Source of the DNA: Steromphala cineraria
Lineage: Eukaryota; Mollusca; Gastropoda; Trochida; Trochidae
Assembly: GCA_916613615.1 (NCBI GenBank)
Contig: OU744720.1
Span: forward strand, 73,311,338 to 73,375,337
Direction of reading: 5' to 3'
Length of the DNA stretch: 64,000 nt
The notes under the pieces were generated by a model. That model saw only the letters and a list, made by a program, of their open reading frames with translations. It had not been told where the DNA came from and ran no database searches. Below are positions 48,261 to 60,934 of this stretch, in pieces. Within the stretch, counting starts at the first letter, position 1. Each line of letters opens with the position of its first letter. The translations under genes and the position numbers were made by a program.

Positions 48261-48624
48261 CATTCTAAAAGGAATAATTCGCTTGTGAGACCAACCTTCT
48301 CAAAAACAGTTTTTATTTGTGTATATCTTTTGTAGCTCTAAATCTAATTTAAAGTCGAACGAGGAGCGTTAAAATTAAACTTGACATATTCGTATTTTTT
48401 TGTAATTTCAAAAATCAACTGTTGCTAGGCAACAAATGCATTCCTGCTCACTAGACGAAGTAAACAGAGTACACTTTAACCAAATTAAACGTCCTCCGAT
48501 TTTTCACAGTAGCCAACCAGAAACTAGTATTTTGCACATTTATGGTAGAATGCGTGATGTTGTAGACAACTAAAACTCAAACTAGGATTCATTGTTTATT
48601 TGAATCATAACAATTCGTTGAGAA

Positions 48625-48891
48625 GTGTGTATTGCTGAAACCTTTGTTACATGCAAGACCGAAGCCTCAAGAGTTGAGGTAGGATTAGAAAAGGATTTAA
48701 GAGATTCAGCATTTCAGGTGAGTGGGAAGTTAGATCCGGAGAAAATCTTTTGCGTTTTCATATCTAACATTTCTCAATATTGCTATTCGCAGATTGAAGG
48801 CCTCGTTGCTGAGATATACAGAGATAGAAGACTTGAGATGATGCAACTTTTTAAAAACTTATATTATGTGAGAGACGACCCCAAACAGTAG
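48625..48891 (+). CDS. Speculative two-exon gene fragment, function unknown
   Basis: An 88-codon frame is rich in charged residues (DLRDSAFQ, IEGLVAEIYRDRRLEMMQLF). It contains a consensus donor, TTTCAG|GTGAGT, at 48717, and an acceptor-like TTGCTATTCGCAG ending near 48789-48791, both in phase 0. The enclosed 75 bp could be a short intron of length divisible by three, or simply part of one exon. The frame ends at a stop after YYVRDDPKQ. I recognise no family. The upstream boundary is uncertain, and the GTG-like start region gives no Kozak support. Confidence 0.25.
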   Translation: MCIAETFVTCKTEASRVEVGLEKDLRDSAFQVSGKLDPEKIFCVFISNISQYCYSQIEGLVAEIYRDRRLEMMQLFKNLYYVRDDPKQ

Positions 48892-49879
48892 GTGGTATGA
48901 CCTTTTCAAGAGCTTTTTTCATAACAGTGTAATTGTTTGTGTAGAATTTTTTTTAGTTTGCTTTGTAAGCATGTAGTAGCATGTAAACATATCCATTAAC
49001 TTAAACGACACAACAATTCACACCCATGCAATCAAAGTTTGTCTAAACTCAAATCCCAATTTTGAAAATGACCCTCATAAGCAGATCCAACGGATATAAA
49101 TGACCAGTTTGTTTCACGTTCCTATCGGACCAATCTTGAGGAATGGTCTTTATCAAAATGAAATGTTTTTGAGAAGGTAAGCCTTTTGCCTGGGTGAGTA
49201 GAGTATTTGATTGTTCCAATACAGGATTGAAAAAGATAATTATCAGCTTTTACAACAGAAGTTTGTGACGTCAAAGGAAAGAATACATTTTTGTGCAATT
49301 ATTGGATTTTGTTTGCATGTCATTGAGTGTTCTCGACCAATTAGAATCGCCAATTAAGAGTTACATAGTTGTAATTTTTTCATTTTAGGTTGACTGATAC
49401 CTTGGCAATCATAGTTAATGCTCGAAAGCAAACTTTCATTTTTAACAAATAAACTTTTGCAAAGGATCTACGTTTTCATCGAAAATAATGATAATTCATT
49501 TAACATGAATATTCAACTAATGATATATTGTGATTTAGTAATCAAAGATATTAATATGTTGTTGAATTGAAAATATTTTAATGAATGATTTAAATTGTAC
49601 ACATTAATGAATAATTACATGTATGATAGCCAAAGAATATGAATTATCATTGTTATTGACTAAAACTTTTTTCATATTAGAATTAAAAAACCCTATTTTA
49701 TTGGTATCGACAACTAAAAGTTAGATAAATGAAATATATAAACAAATATATATAAAAGATGGAAAGTTGTACATGTACTCTCTCTAACTACAACAAAATG
49801 TCATATCAAAATCGAATCTCATGCCTCAATTGGCACCAATGCGAACATGTCATGTAGTGCAAACCATTGAAAAACTACA
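48892..49879. other. No recognisable feature
   Basis: AT-rich spacer, nothing supported. Confidence 0.4.
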
Positions 49880-50165
49880 CCAACATTTCCTTCCCTTAAT
49901 GCCAATCAACAAGTACGAAAGGCACCACAGTCAAGTCTTAAACGTACCTATAAATCAAATAACGTTGCCTTTGGTTAAACTCGTATTTGCCCTGGATTTG
50001 TGAAGTGAATCGGAAATAGTCGTAAAGGCAGAGGCAAGCTTTGCAAGTGAGAATCCAGCCAATAAATGCAGCCATTAACTTGTCAATATGTTGACCGAAG
50101 CTGTAACTATGCACAGTAGGTCTATATTTTCTCATCTCGTCTCATGATATGTGAAGATGAGGTTA
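49880..50165 (+). repeat. Dispersed repeat R2, well preserved copy
   Basis: Matches 59805-60105 closely: ACCTATAAATCAAAT, CGTATTTGC, GCTTTGCAAGTGAGA, ACTTGTCAATATGTTGACC and GGTCTATATTTTCTCATCTC, in that order. No TIR or frame is shared. Confidence 0.65.
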
Positions 50166-50899
50166 AAACTACGTTCCCAGATCAATAAATAATAATAAAA
50201 AGGTAGTCAGATGTTATTGGATTCTATCTGGAAAAAAATCTTGTTGCAGATTAGACAAGTGTTTTGAATCAAAATAGTGCTTAATAATTTGTTTAGATAA
50301 TCTTTTGAACATATATTTATGTTAGTACTCTATTCAACAACAATCTTGAACTCTCTTGATTTCAAGATGGTCATGATAATTTGTTCAAAAAAATTCTCAC
50401 TTAAGTATCACATAATAATGTAAGATTAGTTGCAATCTCGATATGATAATGATAAGTGATTTTAACTAAGTTATCATGTTTAACATAAGAGTTTAATGGT
50501 TTAAAAATGCCTGTATAGTTAACCTTGATTTAACCTTTTTGATAGATATTTTTGTCAATTGGCTCATAGTTTCAATAGTTTTAATATCAGAATGTTTTGT
50601 TTTGCTGGGAAGTATAATATTACTAGATCATATCAGAGTAGCGTTATAATTGCATTTTGTTCAAATGGAGCACATATCTGAAATATGCTTCTCTAATTAG
50701 TTTTCTATCGTTTCTACCACATGCATGAGTACCGATGTACAAGGTTTGAATAAACACATTGAATATTGTTAAATTGTTTACTTGCTTTAAAGTCAAAATT
50801 GGTAAGTTAAAACATTAAAACACCTTTTTATTTGATGCCAATTAAGAACCACTATCTAAAGAAGGATATTTGCTTCATTGTCAGAGGTTTCTTACATTT

Positions 50900-51060
50900 C
50901 ACTAAGTGAATATCGATATCAAACTTGTCCCTATGTTGACATTTGTTAAGTTTCAACTGTAGACATATCGTCTAATGTTCCTCTTTCAAATTCATGTTTT
51001 ACAAAGTTTGGGTCCAAATGACATATTCTAACATCATAATCAATGCAAGATTATAAGACT
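50900..51060 (+). repeat. Dispersed repeat R2, fragment
   Basis: CTTGTCCCTATGTTGACATTTG and TTTCAACTGTAGACATATCGTCTA match the central R2 block; a trace of the downstream CATTCTGAAG follows at 51071. Confidence 0.35.
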
Positions 51061-51314
51061 TTCAGTTTCCATTCTGAAGTATCTACTTTCCATATGAAAT
51101 TGTACATAAACATTTCATTTTAGCGTATATTAAACAGCACATTACATCTTGTCAAGACTCTGATATTGACATTGACATTCATTAATAGAACATACCAATT
51201 GCACTTAGCAGTGACTCTATATGAGATAATCTTATGCTTTCATTTCAACTGTTGTTTACTAGTAATTGTGGTTTTGGAAATTGCATACAATTTCCCAAAG
51301 GCATTTAGCTATCA

Positions 51315-51420
51315 GGGCCTCCTTTCACAAAGCATTATTTACGTTAAGGTTGACATTAACACACATTCTTTAATGTTGCACTAAGGGTAACTTACGGACT
51401 TATGATCACCTAAGTAAGGA
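51315..51420. mobile_element. Possible MITE fragment with GGGCCTCCTTTCACAAAGC end
   Basis: CAGGGCCTCCTTTCACAAAG followed by a GTTAAGGTTGACATTAAC-like stretch resembles a widespread invertebrate inverted-repeat element as I recall it. The matching opposite end is not found, so at most one end remains. Confidence 0.3.
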
Positions 51421-52439
51421 GAGCAAGGAATTTCAGTACACATGAATTTTCTTGTATTAAGGTTGAATTTAATCTATAACATATCGGTTAAGTTATATGT
51501 AGACGTGTATAAAGTTCTAGTGGTAGGTAAGCATTAAAAGCCTTAATTTATAGATATCAACAACTTGATGGCCAAAATAGCTTGAAGGACAACAGGAGGC
51601 TCAAATAGTCACATATGAAGAATTCCAACATCAAATACAACTATCAATTGGATAACATATTGCCCAAGAATAAAGCACTCAACGGCAAAAGAATCGTAAC
51701 TTACATTTCTTCAGTACCATAAAACAAAAATCCCGCTGCAAGCTGCGAATATGAATGTAATGAATAAACCTATGTTTTTGTAAATAAGAATACACAAGAT
51801 TACCCGTCAGAGCATTGAGAAGTTTAATTCGTATACCTGTTCAAAACACAAAGGCAAGAAAATGGCTTTTTAAAGGTGTAATTTTTCTTCACTTTTTATA
51901 TTATTTCATAAATCATTACTTGAATTCAAAGAGGCATAACTTCCTAAAGCACACCAATAAAGCCTTTTTTCACTCTCCTATAGTTAAGAAAACTATTTCC
52001 TTAGTGCAACCTTTTCAGAAACGTTGCGAAGCAATGTGTGAACAATTTTTAATTACGAAAGTTGGCTCCTGAAATTATGATGTAACTATGGATTAGTTCT
52101 ATCCAATCTACGTGGATGAAACTATTTTGCCGATTATCTGGTGACGTTTATGTTGCCGTATGTATGCAACTCTTCATTTTCTTTGCTTTTGTCTCTGGGG
52201 CAAATTGGATTCCTGCAGAATCAGCGCATTGTATGTTTTATTTCCAACTGACAAATTGTATCGCGCATTCTTGCATTTTAATTGCTACCATTTACAGCTT
52301 TATCAAAACATCTCCCGCCACACGCCAATAACAGTATAATGATAGAATGGAGATCTTCAAATATGACACAACATAACAATGTCAATATTCAGAAACATTC
52401 AGATAATTTCAAAACAACGATTGAAAATTACAAAACGGC
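51421..52439. other. No gene recognised
   Basis: Two plus-strand frames (51815-52072 and 52116-52331) have hydrophobic stretches but no motif, conserved cysteine pattern or splice context that supports a family. Confidence 0.35.
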
Positions 52440-52650
52440 AGCGTAGTGTCATCATTTTGTTTCATAAAATCACATTCAGCAATGGTGAAAATGCAATTAT
52501 TTCTAAGTGCGTGGTACTGACACATAAACAGTGAAAAGAGTTGCATCATCGACAAACCTTTATTCAGAATAAAGTGTTCCCAATGAACTAATTTAACTAA
52601 AAACCAAAATTCTACTTTGATTACAAAGTAATAACTGTAATCAGTAATAT
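52440..52650 (+). repeat. Dispersed repeat R6, copy 1
   Basis: CACATTCAGCAATGG, ATTTCTAAGTGCGTGGTACTGA and AACAGTGAAAAGAGTTGCAT match 63600-63830 in the same order. Class unknown. Confidence 0.5.
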
Positions 52651-52871
52651 AGGGTCAGGGTTTGCCAAGCATTGTCCTCATTAATGAAAACATTAGGGAA
52701 ATGTATTTAGTGATAATTTATTACCATAACGTATCTATGTAACAATAACAAGATGTTTATGAGGAACAATACCATGAATAAGTTCAACTAGTTCTTCAGT
52801 AATTGTTTAAGGCAGCACTCAAATAATAAATTCTGAACTCCAGAGGGTGCTCGCCTTGTTTAGGGAAATAG

Positions 52872-53014
52872 AGAATACTAAACGACGTCCTGTTTAAGAA
52901 CATTTGCAGGAAACGAGTGAATGGTTCGGTATTGAACGAGCGAAAGCGAGTTAAATACCTACACCATTCACGAGTTTCATAAAATGTTATTAAATGGGAC
53001 AGAGTTTAGTATTT
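52872..53014. mobile_element. Foldback element, about 143 bp
   Basis: Outer ends AATACTAAAC and GTTTAGTATT and inner GAAACGAGTGAATGG/CCATTCACGAGTTTC are inverted, giving arms of about 50 bp with mismatches. The centre is GAACGAGCGAAAGCGAGTT. No frame. Confidence 0.7.
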
Positions 53015-54109
53015 TATTTATAACTGGCTTAAATGCATAAAGATATTCGACGACATGATCATCGCGGCCTGCCTGCTGATATTGTGACATCATACTAAAT
53101 GATTGTGTCGTCAGTAGTATGTCACGTAATTCGGTTAGCGCGCGATGTTATGACACATATGTGTATTAACATGGTAGATTTATTAAACAGCGATATTTTC
53201 AACGGGAGAGTAATAGTGCTATATATTTATCATGATAATGCAGAGCATTTGATATTCAAAGGCATTCACAATCAATTGAATAATGCGTTTATAATTCTCA
53301 GAATTAAGTTTAACTTGAGACATTATTCTTCATATCGTTCAAAGATTACCTTTCTGTCCAAGTTGCGATAGCAGAGGGTACCAAAGATTCCAAATAATGA
53401 CCAATCATAATGTTACATTCCCTGAAAACCAAAATGAACATATAGCAAATCAGCTATCCCTTCATAACGAACAAGATTTTTCCAAACAATTATACAAGGT
53501 TTAAGACTAATTGGGCAACATTTCGGGCCGTGTTTGGATAGCTTTGTCTAAGACATCAAACCTTGTTCTTTTTGTTGAGGTTTAAATCAACATTCATTTG
53601 AATTAAATCTAAACCCTTTTTAAATTTCAAATTTTTCAATTCGAAATTGTTGTACACATTACTTTCTTTATCAGCTTTAACACATTAAATTCATTGCAGG
53701 ATACGTACAAAATGCCAAAGTACATAATGGATTTATGCTTTCTTTAAGATTCGAAAATGAATAGTTGCACTCAGTAGCCTGCATGTCTGGAATGAAATGA
53801 AAAATGAGATTTCACAGAGGCTGGTAATTTTTGAATCGGTGTTAAATGGAACTTTCAGCGCTAAGTATTTCTTGTTAGCAGTGGTGTGAAGAGTGACACA
53901 TTCACATGTGGCTAACCTTCTAAATCATCTCTAACTAGGATATTGGTGTTGAAAGTTCTCGACATAAAATGCACTCAAATTGTGAATTATTACTTTGAAA
54001 CATTCGCATATATCACCTGTCAGATACATTAACTTCAAGTGTCACCATAGAAAGTATGTATTACGGACTTTAAAGACATTGATGGCGTATAGTTACTATC
54101 GTTTCTAGT
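53015..54109. other. No recognisable feature
   Basis: AT-rich sequence. A 90-codon plus-strand frame at 53099-53371 shows no motif. Confidence 0.4.
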
Positions 54110-54250
54110 TTATCGACCATTCAGGCATGCAAATACATTTCGTAAGGTAAGAGGCATGTCCAAAGAAACTGGTATTCACAGTGTAATATCAGTTCATCTT
54201 CAATAGTCTCCTGCCACTATAACCACTTGTCTGAAATGTCAGAGCAATAT
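54110..54250 (+). repeat. Dispersed repeat R5, copy 2
   Basis: Counterpart of 43470-43640, moderately diverged. Confidence 0.45.
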
Positions 54251-54654
54251 ACCTTCACTTCTAGAGGAATATTTACGACCTAGGTTAAGCAAAATGTCCC
54301 AAATGGCTGTTCCAATGTACAGGGGCCTCATTCAATTAGTACAAGCATAAAGAAAATATTGATATATGCATTTTGTGTTATATTCAAATATGTTCCAATC
54401 TGTTTACATTGTCTCTTCGTACATATGTTGACATTTTTTATAGCTTCAGGTCATTACTGTTTTATATAAGTGTGATGGTCCTCTATGTATATGAACTTTA
54501 ATTATAAAGTTGTTGATTTCCAATTACATCGTTTGAAATATGTATAGATGAGGATTTTGGCACTATATGAAAATCCTAATGAAAAGAGTTACTCATAAGC
54601 CTAAATGTAGGTGCATGCAAAAAATGTTATAGAGAATCAGACAATGAACGCAGT

Positions 54655-54790
54655 TTACAGCTGCGTATCTTAAGTTTGTTCACTTGCTTGTGTATCTTAG
54701 TGCAAATATCATGTAAATTGGGTTTCATTTTGACGTCAATAACAATAATTCCAGGAGCACCAACAAACGATAACCAATTATTCATTAGTA
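54655..54790 (+). repeat. Dispersed repeat R7, plus-strand copy
   Basis: Counterpart of the minus-strand copy at 48165-48260. Confidence 0.5.
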
Positions 54791-56374
54791 AAATAATCAT
54801 TCCCAAACCATATTTCGGGATCGTCTTGTCAGTGGTACTGAATTTAGATATTTGGCATGATTAAATAAATAGATGGGGTCATAATTTTGTAAAATTGAGA
54901 TTTTCTTAAATTTCGATTTAAATATTCCATATAAACTTTGTAAGAAATAAATCAGTATAATTACATTGCATTAATGCAAAGAAACAAATATGACTTAGGT
55001 CTAGAGCTATTGATTACTAATGAATGATTTTGTATTTTTAAACGTCACATAAAAAAATTAATTATTTTGCTAAATATCGCCCCCACAATGAAAATGTTAT
55101 AAAAAAAATTGTGGTGCATTATTGTAGCTAATAATATTTACATAAAATCAAATAAAACCCCCAAAAAAGAAAAAAAATGTTTTGAGATTTGTCAAAAGGC
55201 TTATATCTTGGACATTACTTGAAAGGACTCATCTCATGCATTTGGGTTATGTTTGATCATTTTGATTAATGTTCTACAAATTACAAACCTGTTAAACTTA
55301 ACACATACATTTGTATAGTTGCTCGTTTTCATCAAATTACAAGGTTAATGATAAAGACAAAACAATACCATAATTTGCCACATGACACATGTCGTAATGT
55401 GAGATATATTGATAATCTATCTTGCATTATACAAATCATATTAATCAAGCTGAGTAGTCATAATAACTACATGTACGTGCCTTAGATATCAGATGAATTT
55501 ATACATAGTTGAACTCTAGTGTAGAAAACAGATCGTTAGATCAAATGGCCATACCTGGAGGCCTTGTGAATTAACTAATTCAGCTGCTAAACCATTTTTT
55601 GCAGAAAATCATAAATATCAAAATTATGTGATCATTTTGTTAATTCCCATCACCTAGAGAGACAGATCAATCTAGTAATCACCATGCCAACAATCTGTCA
55701 ATAAGGTCCAACTACACCTACCTTCCAACACACACACACACACACACGCACACACATACACTCACACACATACATGCATACAAACATGCATGAAAATGCA
55801 GGGGAAAAATATACATACATGAAAATACTTACTATTACTGTGTTAATTTTCGAAATCATTCATAAGTTGTGACATACCGAGGACAGTAAAAACTTATTTG
55901 ATATGGTATTCAACAGGCATATCAATTAGGTTTGATAATCTAATAATCTTGCAATTGTTTTAGGGTTATTACAATTGGTATAGCAGTCATATGACTATGT
56001 AATGAAAGCAGTGGTAATGTCTTACTTTCAATAAAACTGCATACACAATTGTTAACCAGAAGTTATTAGTCAAAACAAAAGGTGTTGTCAAATGATTGAC
56101 TACACCTTGTCAAAAGAAAAATAATTTGGCAGTGCATTTGAATGGAATGATTAACTGACATGCTTATGAAAATCCTAACCAAAAAAATCCCGGATAAACA
56201 AATGTAAACGTTGTAAAAACTACCAGAGATGACATCAACGAAGTGTACGTTTCAGCAACCTGTAAACTGTATCCTTCCTTGAATTTTAGAGCATTCTGCT
56301 TGCTATTGGAGAGAAGAAACTTCATCAAGAACAATATTTCAATATTTGTTTGTTTTTGGAAATATTCAAATACT
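54791..56374. other. AT-rich stretch; only a (CA)n microsatellite seen
   Basis: Apart from the CA repeat listed separately, no gene, RNA or dispersed repeat is supported. Confidence 0.4.
55728..55780 (+). repeat. (CA)n microsatellite, imperfect
   Basis: Runs of CA interrupted by CG, TA and TC steps, followed by CATACATGCATACA. Typical dinucleotide microsatellite. Confidence 0.9.
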
Positions 56375-56975
56375 AGAATGTTTCATTGAAGCATTGATTA
56401 AAATTTGAGTGCGCTATTTATCTGGCAACTTAACTAAAGTGACGGCTTGCAATCGTCCTTGATAAAAACGATAAAAAAAATAAGGTAAACAAAGAAATGA
56501 AAAGGGGCTTTACAGGTTTTATTCCGAGCTTTTCATGTGAGCTTCAATCCTCTTTTACAAGTGCTGTCACGACTGTCAGCAGTAACGCTCTCAAAGACGC
56601 CTTCGTTTATCTGCTTCGGCTCTGCTGAAGTGATTTACCGGACTATTGAAACTAGATTAATCCAAGTAAATTGCTATAACCAATCTCCGTTTTCCCTCAG
56701 GGGCATATGCGATAGGGCAGGAGTGGACTTCACAGGGGTTAGAAAAGGATATACATATATGTCTAACATGTCATTATTTTTCTTCTTATGCATATTAAAG
56801 ACTAACTTCAGACATTTAAGTGAATCATATATTTGGCAAATAATTTGTAACAGAGTGATTGTCAAATGCCATCAAGCCTCCTAGGTAATGCCTGAAATTT
56901 TCACTGGTAGTTTGAGTAGTTTCATTTGGGATGTGATGCAATTTCATTAAAATAATAAATTGGGGTCTTACGTAA
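56375..56975 (+). repeat. Dispersed repeat R4, copy 4 (long)
   Basis: Aligns with 45830-46400 along its length and contains the identical core at 56626-56688. A plus-strand frame of 115 codons runs through it (KTPSFICFGSAEVIYRTIE...), part of which recurs in copy 2, but copies 1 and 3 are frame-shifted by an extra G. After the core, the TTTTCCCTCAGG acceptor-like string is kept. Confidence 0.7.
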
Positions 56976-57775
56976 AAAGTAATTTATTGATAAAGATAGC
57001 CGCGAGTTTCTTAATGAAAGTTTTACAATTTGAAAAACTCAGACACGAACTATGGCTAACAATTACCATTTTGGTAAATACGACGAGCTTCTGACTATTG
57101 TTTGATGTCAATGAAGCATATGAATTTTGACATTTAATTAATATCCATGGCGGCATTTCTGTGTTGACCACACTACTATGAATTAGGTGACTTTCGCCAT
57201 AAATTCCTTACCAATGCAGTTTGAAAAATGTTTACATGCTTTGTACTCACAACTTTAGTTGCAAGAAAACATAACTAAGTGAAACCACATATCATGTATA
57301 TCAGCTGTAAGAGCCCCGGCACTCGAAGGTCTCTCTTGTTGTAAAAGATGCGTTACTTTGGAAACTATTGACATTCTAGACTTTCACCAAGTTGCAAAAG
57401 ATTTAGTCTAAGTAATAAATAAGCCAATATGTCAAATGTGGCTAATTAATTGAAACAGTGGCACTAATAGCAAACATTTGTACAATTGTATTTTAAAGTA
57501 ACAGAACATTTAAAAATTCGACAACAAAGTGACTCTCTTGAGCCGTTGCAGGTACAGTGCTTGAGACATGTTTTAGACAAAAACAACCCTTAAATTATCA
57601 TGATTGTTTGCACTGTTTCAGATATTTTTTCACCTTCTTAGCTATAGTAAAGGACACTTGGACAACAGAGAAAAAATCAATGAGGATGCAAAGCAAAAAC
57701 TCAAAAGCTTTAAAGATGCTAAATCATACTTGCAATATTTTAAAAAGTATTTTTAATGTATACGTTGTATTTTAA
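56976..57775. other. No recognisable feature
   Basis: AT-rich sequence with unrecognised short frames. Confidence 0.4.
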
Positions 57776-58262
57776 GAAAAATTTAGCGACCAACCTTGAG
57801 ATAATCGGACCAAAATTCATCAAATAGGAGATAATTTACCCAAAAATACCGAAACGGCAGTCGACATAAGGGCGTATTAAGTGTGGCCATTTCACAACTT
57901 CCGGTTTCTAAATGTACGCTTGAAAACCGTCTTTGTCGCGCTCAACTAGATTTTATATTCTTTTTCTCCAAATTAGGTATTCGTTGTTGTCAAAGTTGAT
58001 ACCCATCGAACGCAATTACGGTAGTTGAAACACGGTGTAAATCCTACAAGCAAAATGATTACGTCACCGAAAGCAGGTTCGCAAAATGACATGCCCTTTC
58101 TAGGAGGGGTACTGTGCTTGAAGCTTCGAAATAAGTATGTTATTGTTGATTAAACAATCTAAATATGATATCAACATTTCGACGAAAGATTTTTCTACAA
58201 AGTGATGTATTTCATTTTTCAATAGCTAAGTTTCATCCTGAACCGCTTGCAAGTATGATACA
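57776..58262. repeat. Dispersed repeat R3, copy 2
   Basis: Counterpart of 25740-26110 with additional sequence (about 57850-57900 and 57980-58030) not present in copy 1. Shared blocks include AGCGACCAACCTTGAG, ACGTCACCGAAAGCAGG and TTTCGACGAAAGATTTTTCT. Confidence 0.7.
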
Positions 58263-59544
58263 GCATCTTTAAACTTAGATATATTCCCCGAGAATTTGTT
58301 AGGTTTTGGTGAGTGAGTTTATGCCGCTGGGCTATACTTTAACCGTTAGCGGCCTTCCTCCTCACGATTTGTACTGAATATGGCCAAATACGTTTTGATT
58401 TGCGTTTTTTAATTGTTTGATTTTATTCTTATCCCAATTTCATCTGTCAGGCAACAAAATAGTCATATGTTGACCTGAAAGGCGCTCAAATCCAACATTA
58501 ACACTTCAAGTAATTTTTAAGATAGACATACTACAAAAATGTATGTTTTTTATATTTGGGGATATCTTTGAGAGAAAATATACGCAAACAACTCATAGAC
58601 GTTGTACGCTCAGACTTGAAGCATCAAAACCTTCAATGTATACATCCAACTTAAGGTTAAACCTTAGGGTTAAAACCCTGAAAAAACAGTAATTCCAACT
58701 CCCAGTAATTTCCCAGAGGAAATTCAGTTAAAAACAATCTCCACCTTGAAACAATCTTGGAAAATCTTTTGGCATGGAAAAGGCAGCAAGGCTAAGAACG
58801 ATGTGTCTAAAATAGTTATTAAGGCTTCCGTTTAACATATAAAACTACATCAATGAAAGACATTATACAAATACTATACAACTTCCAAACCAAGATTACA
58901 AACTGGTAGTTGTAAGGTCTCACTTTAAAATTTAGCTCTAAGGACAATTATCTTTAAGTTATTTCTTAGGTTACAACGTAAGAAACGTCAAATACAAAAT
59001 AAATTTTCATGTTGAGAATATACGAAGGATATAAGACAACAGTAGAGGGTTTCTACAAAGCTATTCAGGAATTTTCTTACATTGACAGAATATAAAGAAC
59101 TAAGAAACTTAAAGGGCACTTTCCCTAAAATTGCTGATTTACACCATGGACAAATCCTTCTTTAATCTTATTTATTCATTTAATATGTTTCTGTAGTAGT
59201 GTATTATTATACCAAGTCTAAATCATTTGAAAACATATCTTATAAAGGAAGTATTACAACGGGACGAATATATTTCTGGTATTATACTGTTGGAATTATT
59301 ACTTCAGTTATAGTAAAGAATTGAATGAAAATATTTATATTGATATTCATGGCTAGGTTTGAATCACATTTAAAAAAATTGTTGTCAAACCTTGGTTTTG
59401 CTTATGTTTTGCAGTGTAAAGCTTTTTATGAACTGGTTATCTTAATTCTAGTCTCACTTAAAAGTTCTATCAAAACTATTTAGCATTGTATGTGTGAATT
59501 TATATCTATATTTTATAAGAATGTGTTCATGCAACAAAGGATAA
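58263..59544. other. No gene seen; small nested palindromes near 58650
   Basis: At about 58653-58679 AAGGTTAAACCTT is followed directly by AGGGTTAAAACCCT, two adjacent short palindromes. Otherwise ordinary AT-rich sequence. Confidence 0.4.
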
Positions 59545-59757
59545 AGGGACAGTCCTATCGGGGATTTTGTTAAACGAAATTCAAGATGACCATGTGATGC
59601 ATTCTTTTTTTGTCAAATTGTTAGATCTAGAACTGAGAAAATCGAACCCTTACTAACAAATACTAAAATAAGTGTGAAATGATCATGTTATAATCATCAA
59701 TAAGTTTAAACAGCTCTTGTGTTCTTTTTCCACAAAAATACCCCGATAGTACTGTCT
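59545..59757. mobile_element. MITE family B, independent copy
   Basis: Ends AGGGACAGTCCTATCGGGG and the complement of AGACAGTACTATCGGGG, with inner ACGAAATTCAAG on the left, match the copies at 16591 and 21860. The interior is strongly diverged. The right flank is degraded, and no clear TSD is seen. Confidence 0.8.
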
Positions 59758-59804
59758 GTCAAGCTGTTGTAGGACATTTATGTTCCACTATCGTGTTCCT
59801 CATT

Positions 59805-60105
59805 TCCCAATATTGCTTGTGTTCTACTTCCAATCCACAAGTACAACAAGCAACAAGGTCAGATATTTTATGTACCTATAAATCAAATGATGCTGCCTGT
59901 GGTAAAAAGCGTATTTGCTCTGGATAAGTCAAGTGAAACGGAAAAAGTCGTTAAATCAGGTATATGCTTTGCAAGTGAGACTCCGGTGAATAAATGTAGT
60001 CATTATCTTGTCAATATGTTGACCTAGGCTGTAACTGTGCCCTGTTGGTCTATATTTCCTCATCTCATCTGATGATTTGTGTAGAAAAGGGTTAGAGGGA
60101 CATTG
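59805..60105 (+). repeat. Dispersed repeat R2, well preserved copy
   Basis: Best partner of 49880-50165. Contains TGTACCTATAAATCAAATGA, GCTTTGCAAGTGAGACTCC, CTTGTCAATATGTTGACC and GGTCTATATTTCCTCATCTC. Confidence 0.65.
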
Positions 60106-60818
60106 CAAGTGCGATCAATCATTCTGAAAATGAATCAAAAGTTAATTGGTTTCTATCCTAAAAACTGTTGACTACAAAGTGTTTGATTAAAATATATAGT
60201 TTACTGGTAAGATTTCCTTTTGATTTATTTTGACAATCTATAGAAAACTTAAATTTGGCATAATTTGTATCGTTACATTAGGCATGCATTAATACTTATT
60301 TTGGAAACTAAACTGTGTTTGCAAGTACATCTGTAAATGTAATCTGTAACATTCATTCAATATCAAATTAAAATGATTGATTGGACAAAGTTTCTATTTC
60401 TCCTCCTAATAGTCTGACAAGTTGACACTCGTGTAAAGCGATTTTGACTACTCTTATTTGTATTGCATAGCATAAATAAATCGAAATAAAAAATGCTGTT
60501 ATTACTCTAACATTATCTGGATTTTGAACGTTACATGTACCTAAGAACTGATACTTAAACACTCATTCTATAAGAGTTATAATGTGATAATTTCTAATGA
60601 GTTACATATAATGAACAGAAGAATATTGTACAGGACAGGATTGAGGCATGGCTATCTTACAGTAAACTTTGGGTAGAGTGTTCTTGCAAATCATGAGTAA
60701 TGTTCCTTCCCTGGCTCTAACAATACTTGTTGTGTAGTCTCTTTGAAGAAGACATTTTCACTTGATTACCTCAAGGAGCACTTATGTGGTATACGAGTCT
60801 TTCAATTCTTGTTGTTTG
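60106..60818. other. No recognisable feature
   Basis: AT-rich spacer apart from a trace of R2 downstream sequence (AAAAGTTAATTGGTTTC) near 60137. Confidence 0.4.
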
Positions 60819-60934
60819 AATATATATATATATATATAATCAACAGATAAAAAAATGACAAGAAGCAAATTTAAACTCCAACATGTTTCAATGGTATCAT
60901 CAGGGAGTATGACTTGATAATATATATATATATG
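60819..60934. repeat. Two (TA)n runs flanking a terminal-like motif
   Basis: (TA)n runs lie at 60820-60838 and 60919-60933. Between them the minus strand at 60885-60903 reads CTGATGATACCATTGAAAC, the hammerhead core signatures CUGAUGA and GAAAC with almost no stem II between. This resembles the Penelope-like terminal motif at 32041-32125, but is more decayed. Confidence 0.4.

Noticed and set aside
52116..52331. Hydrophobic frame resembling two helices of a seven-transmembrane receptor
   Set aside because: Only a loose similarity to a TM6-TM7 arrangement; no diagnostic motif such as NPxxY, and no neighbouring exons.
58653..58680. Interstitial telomere repeat (TTAGGG)
   Set aside because: TTAGGG occurs once inside two short palindromes, not as a tandem run.
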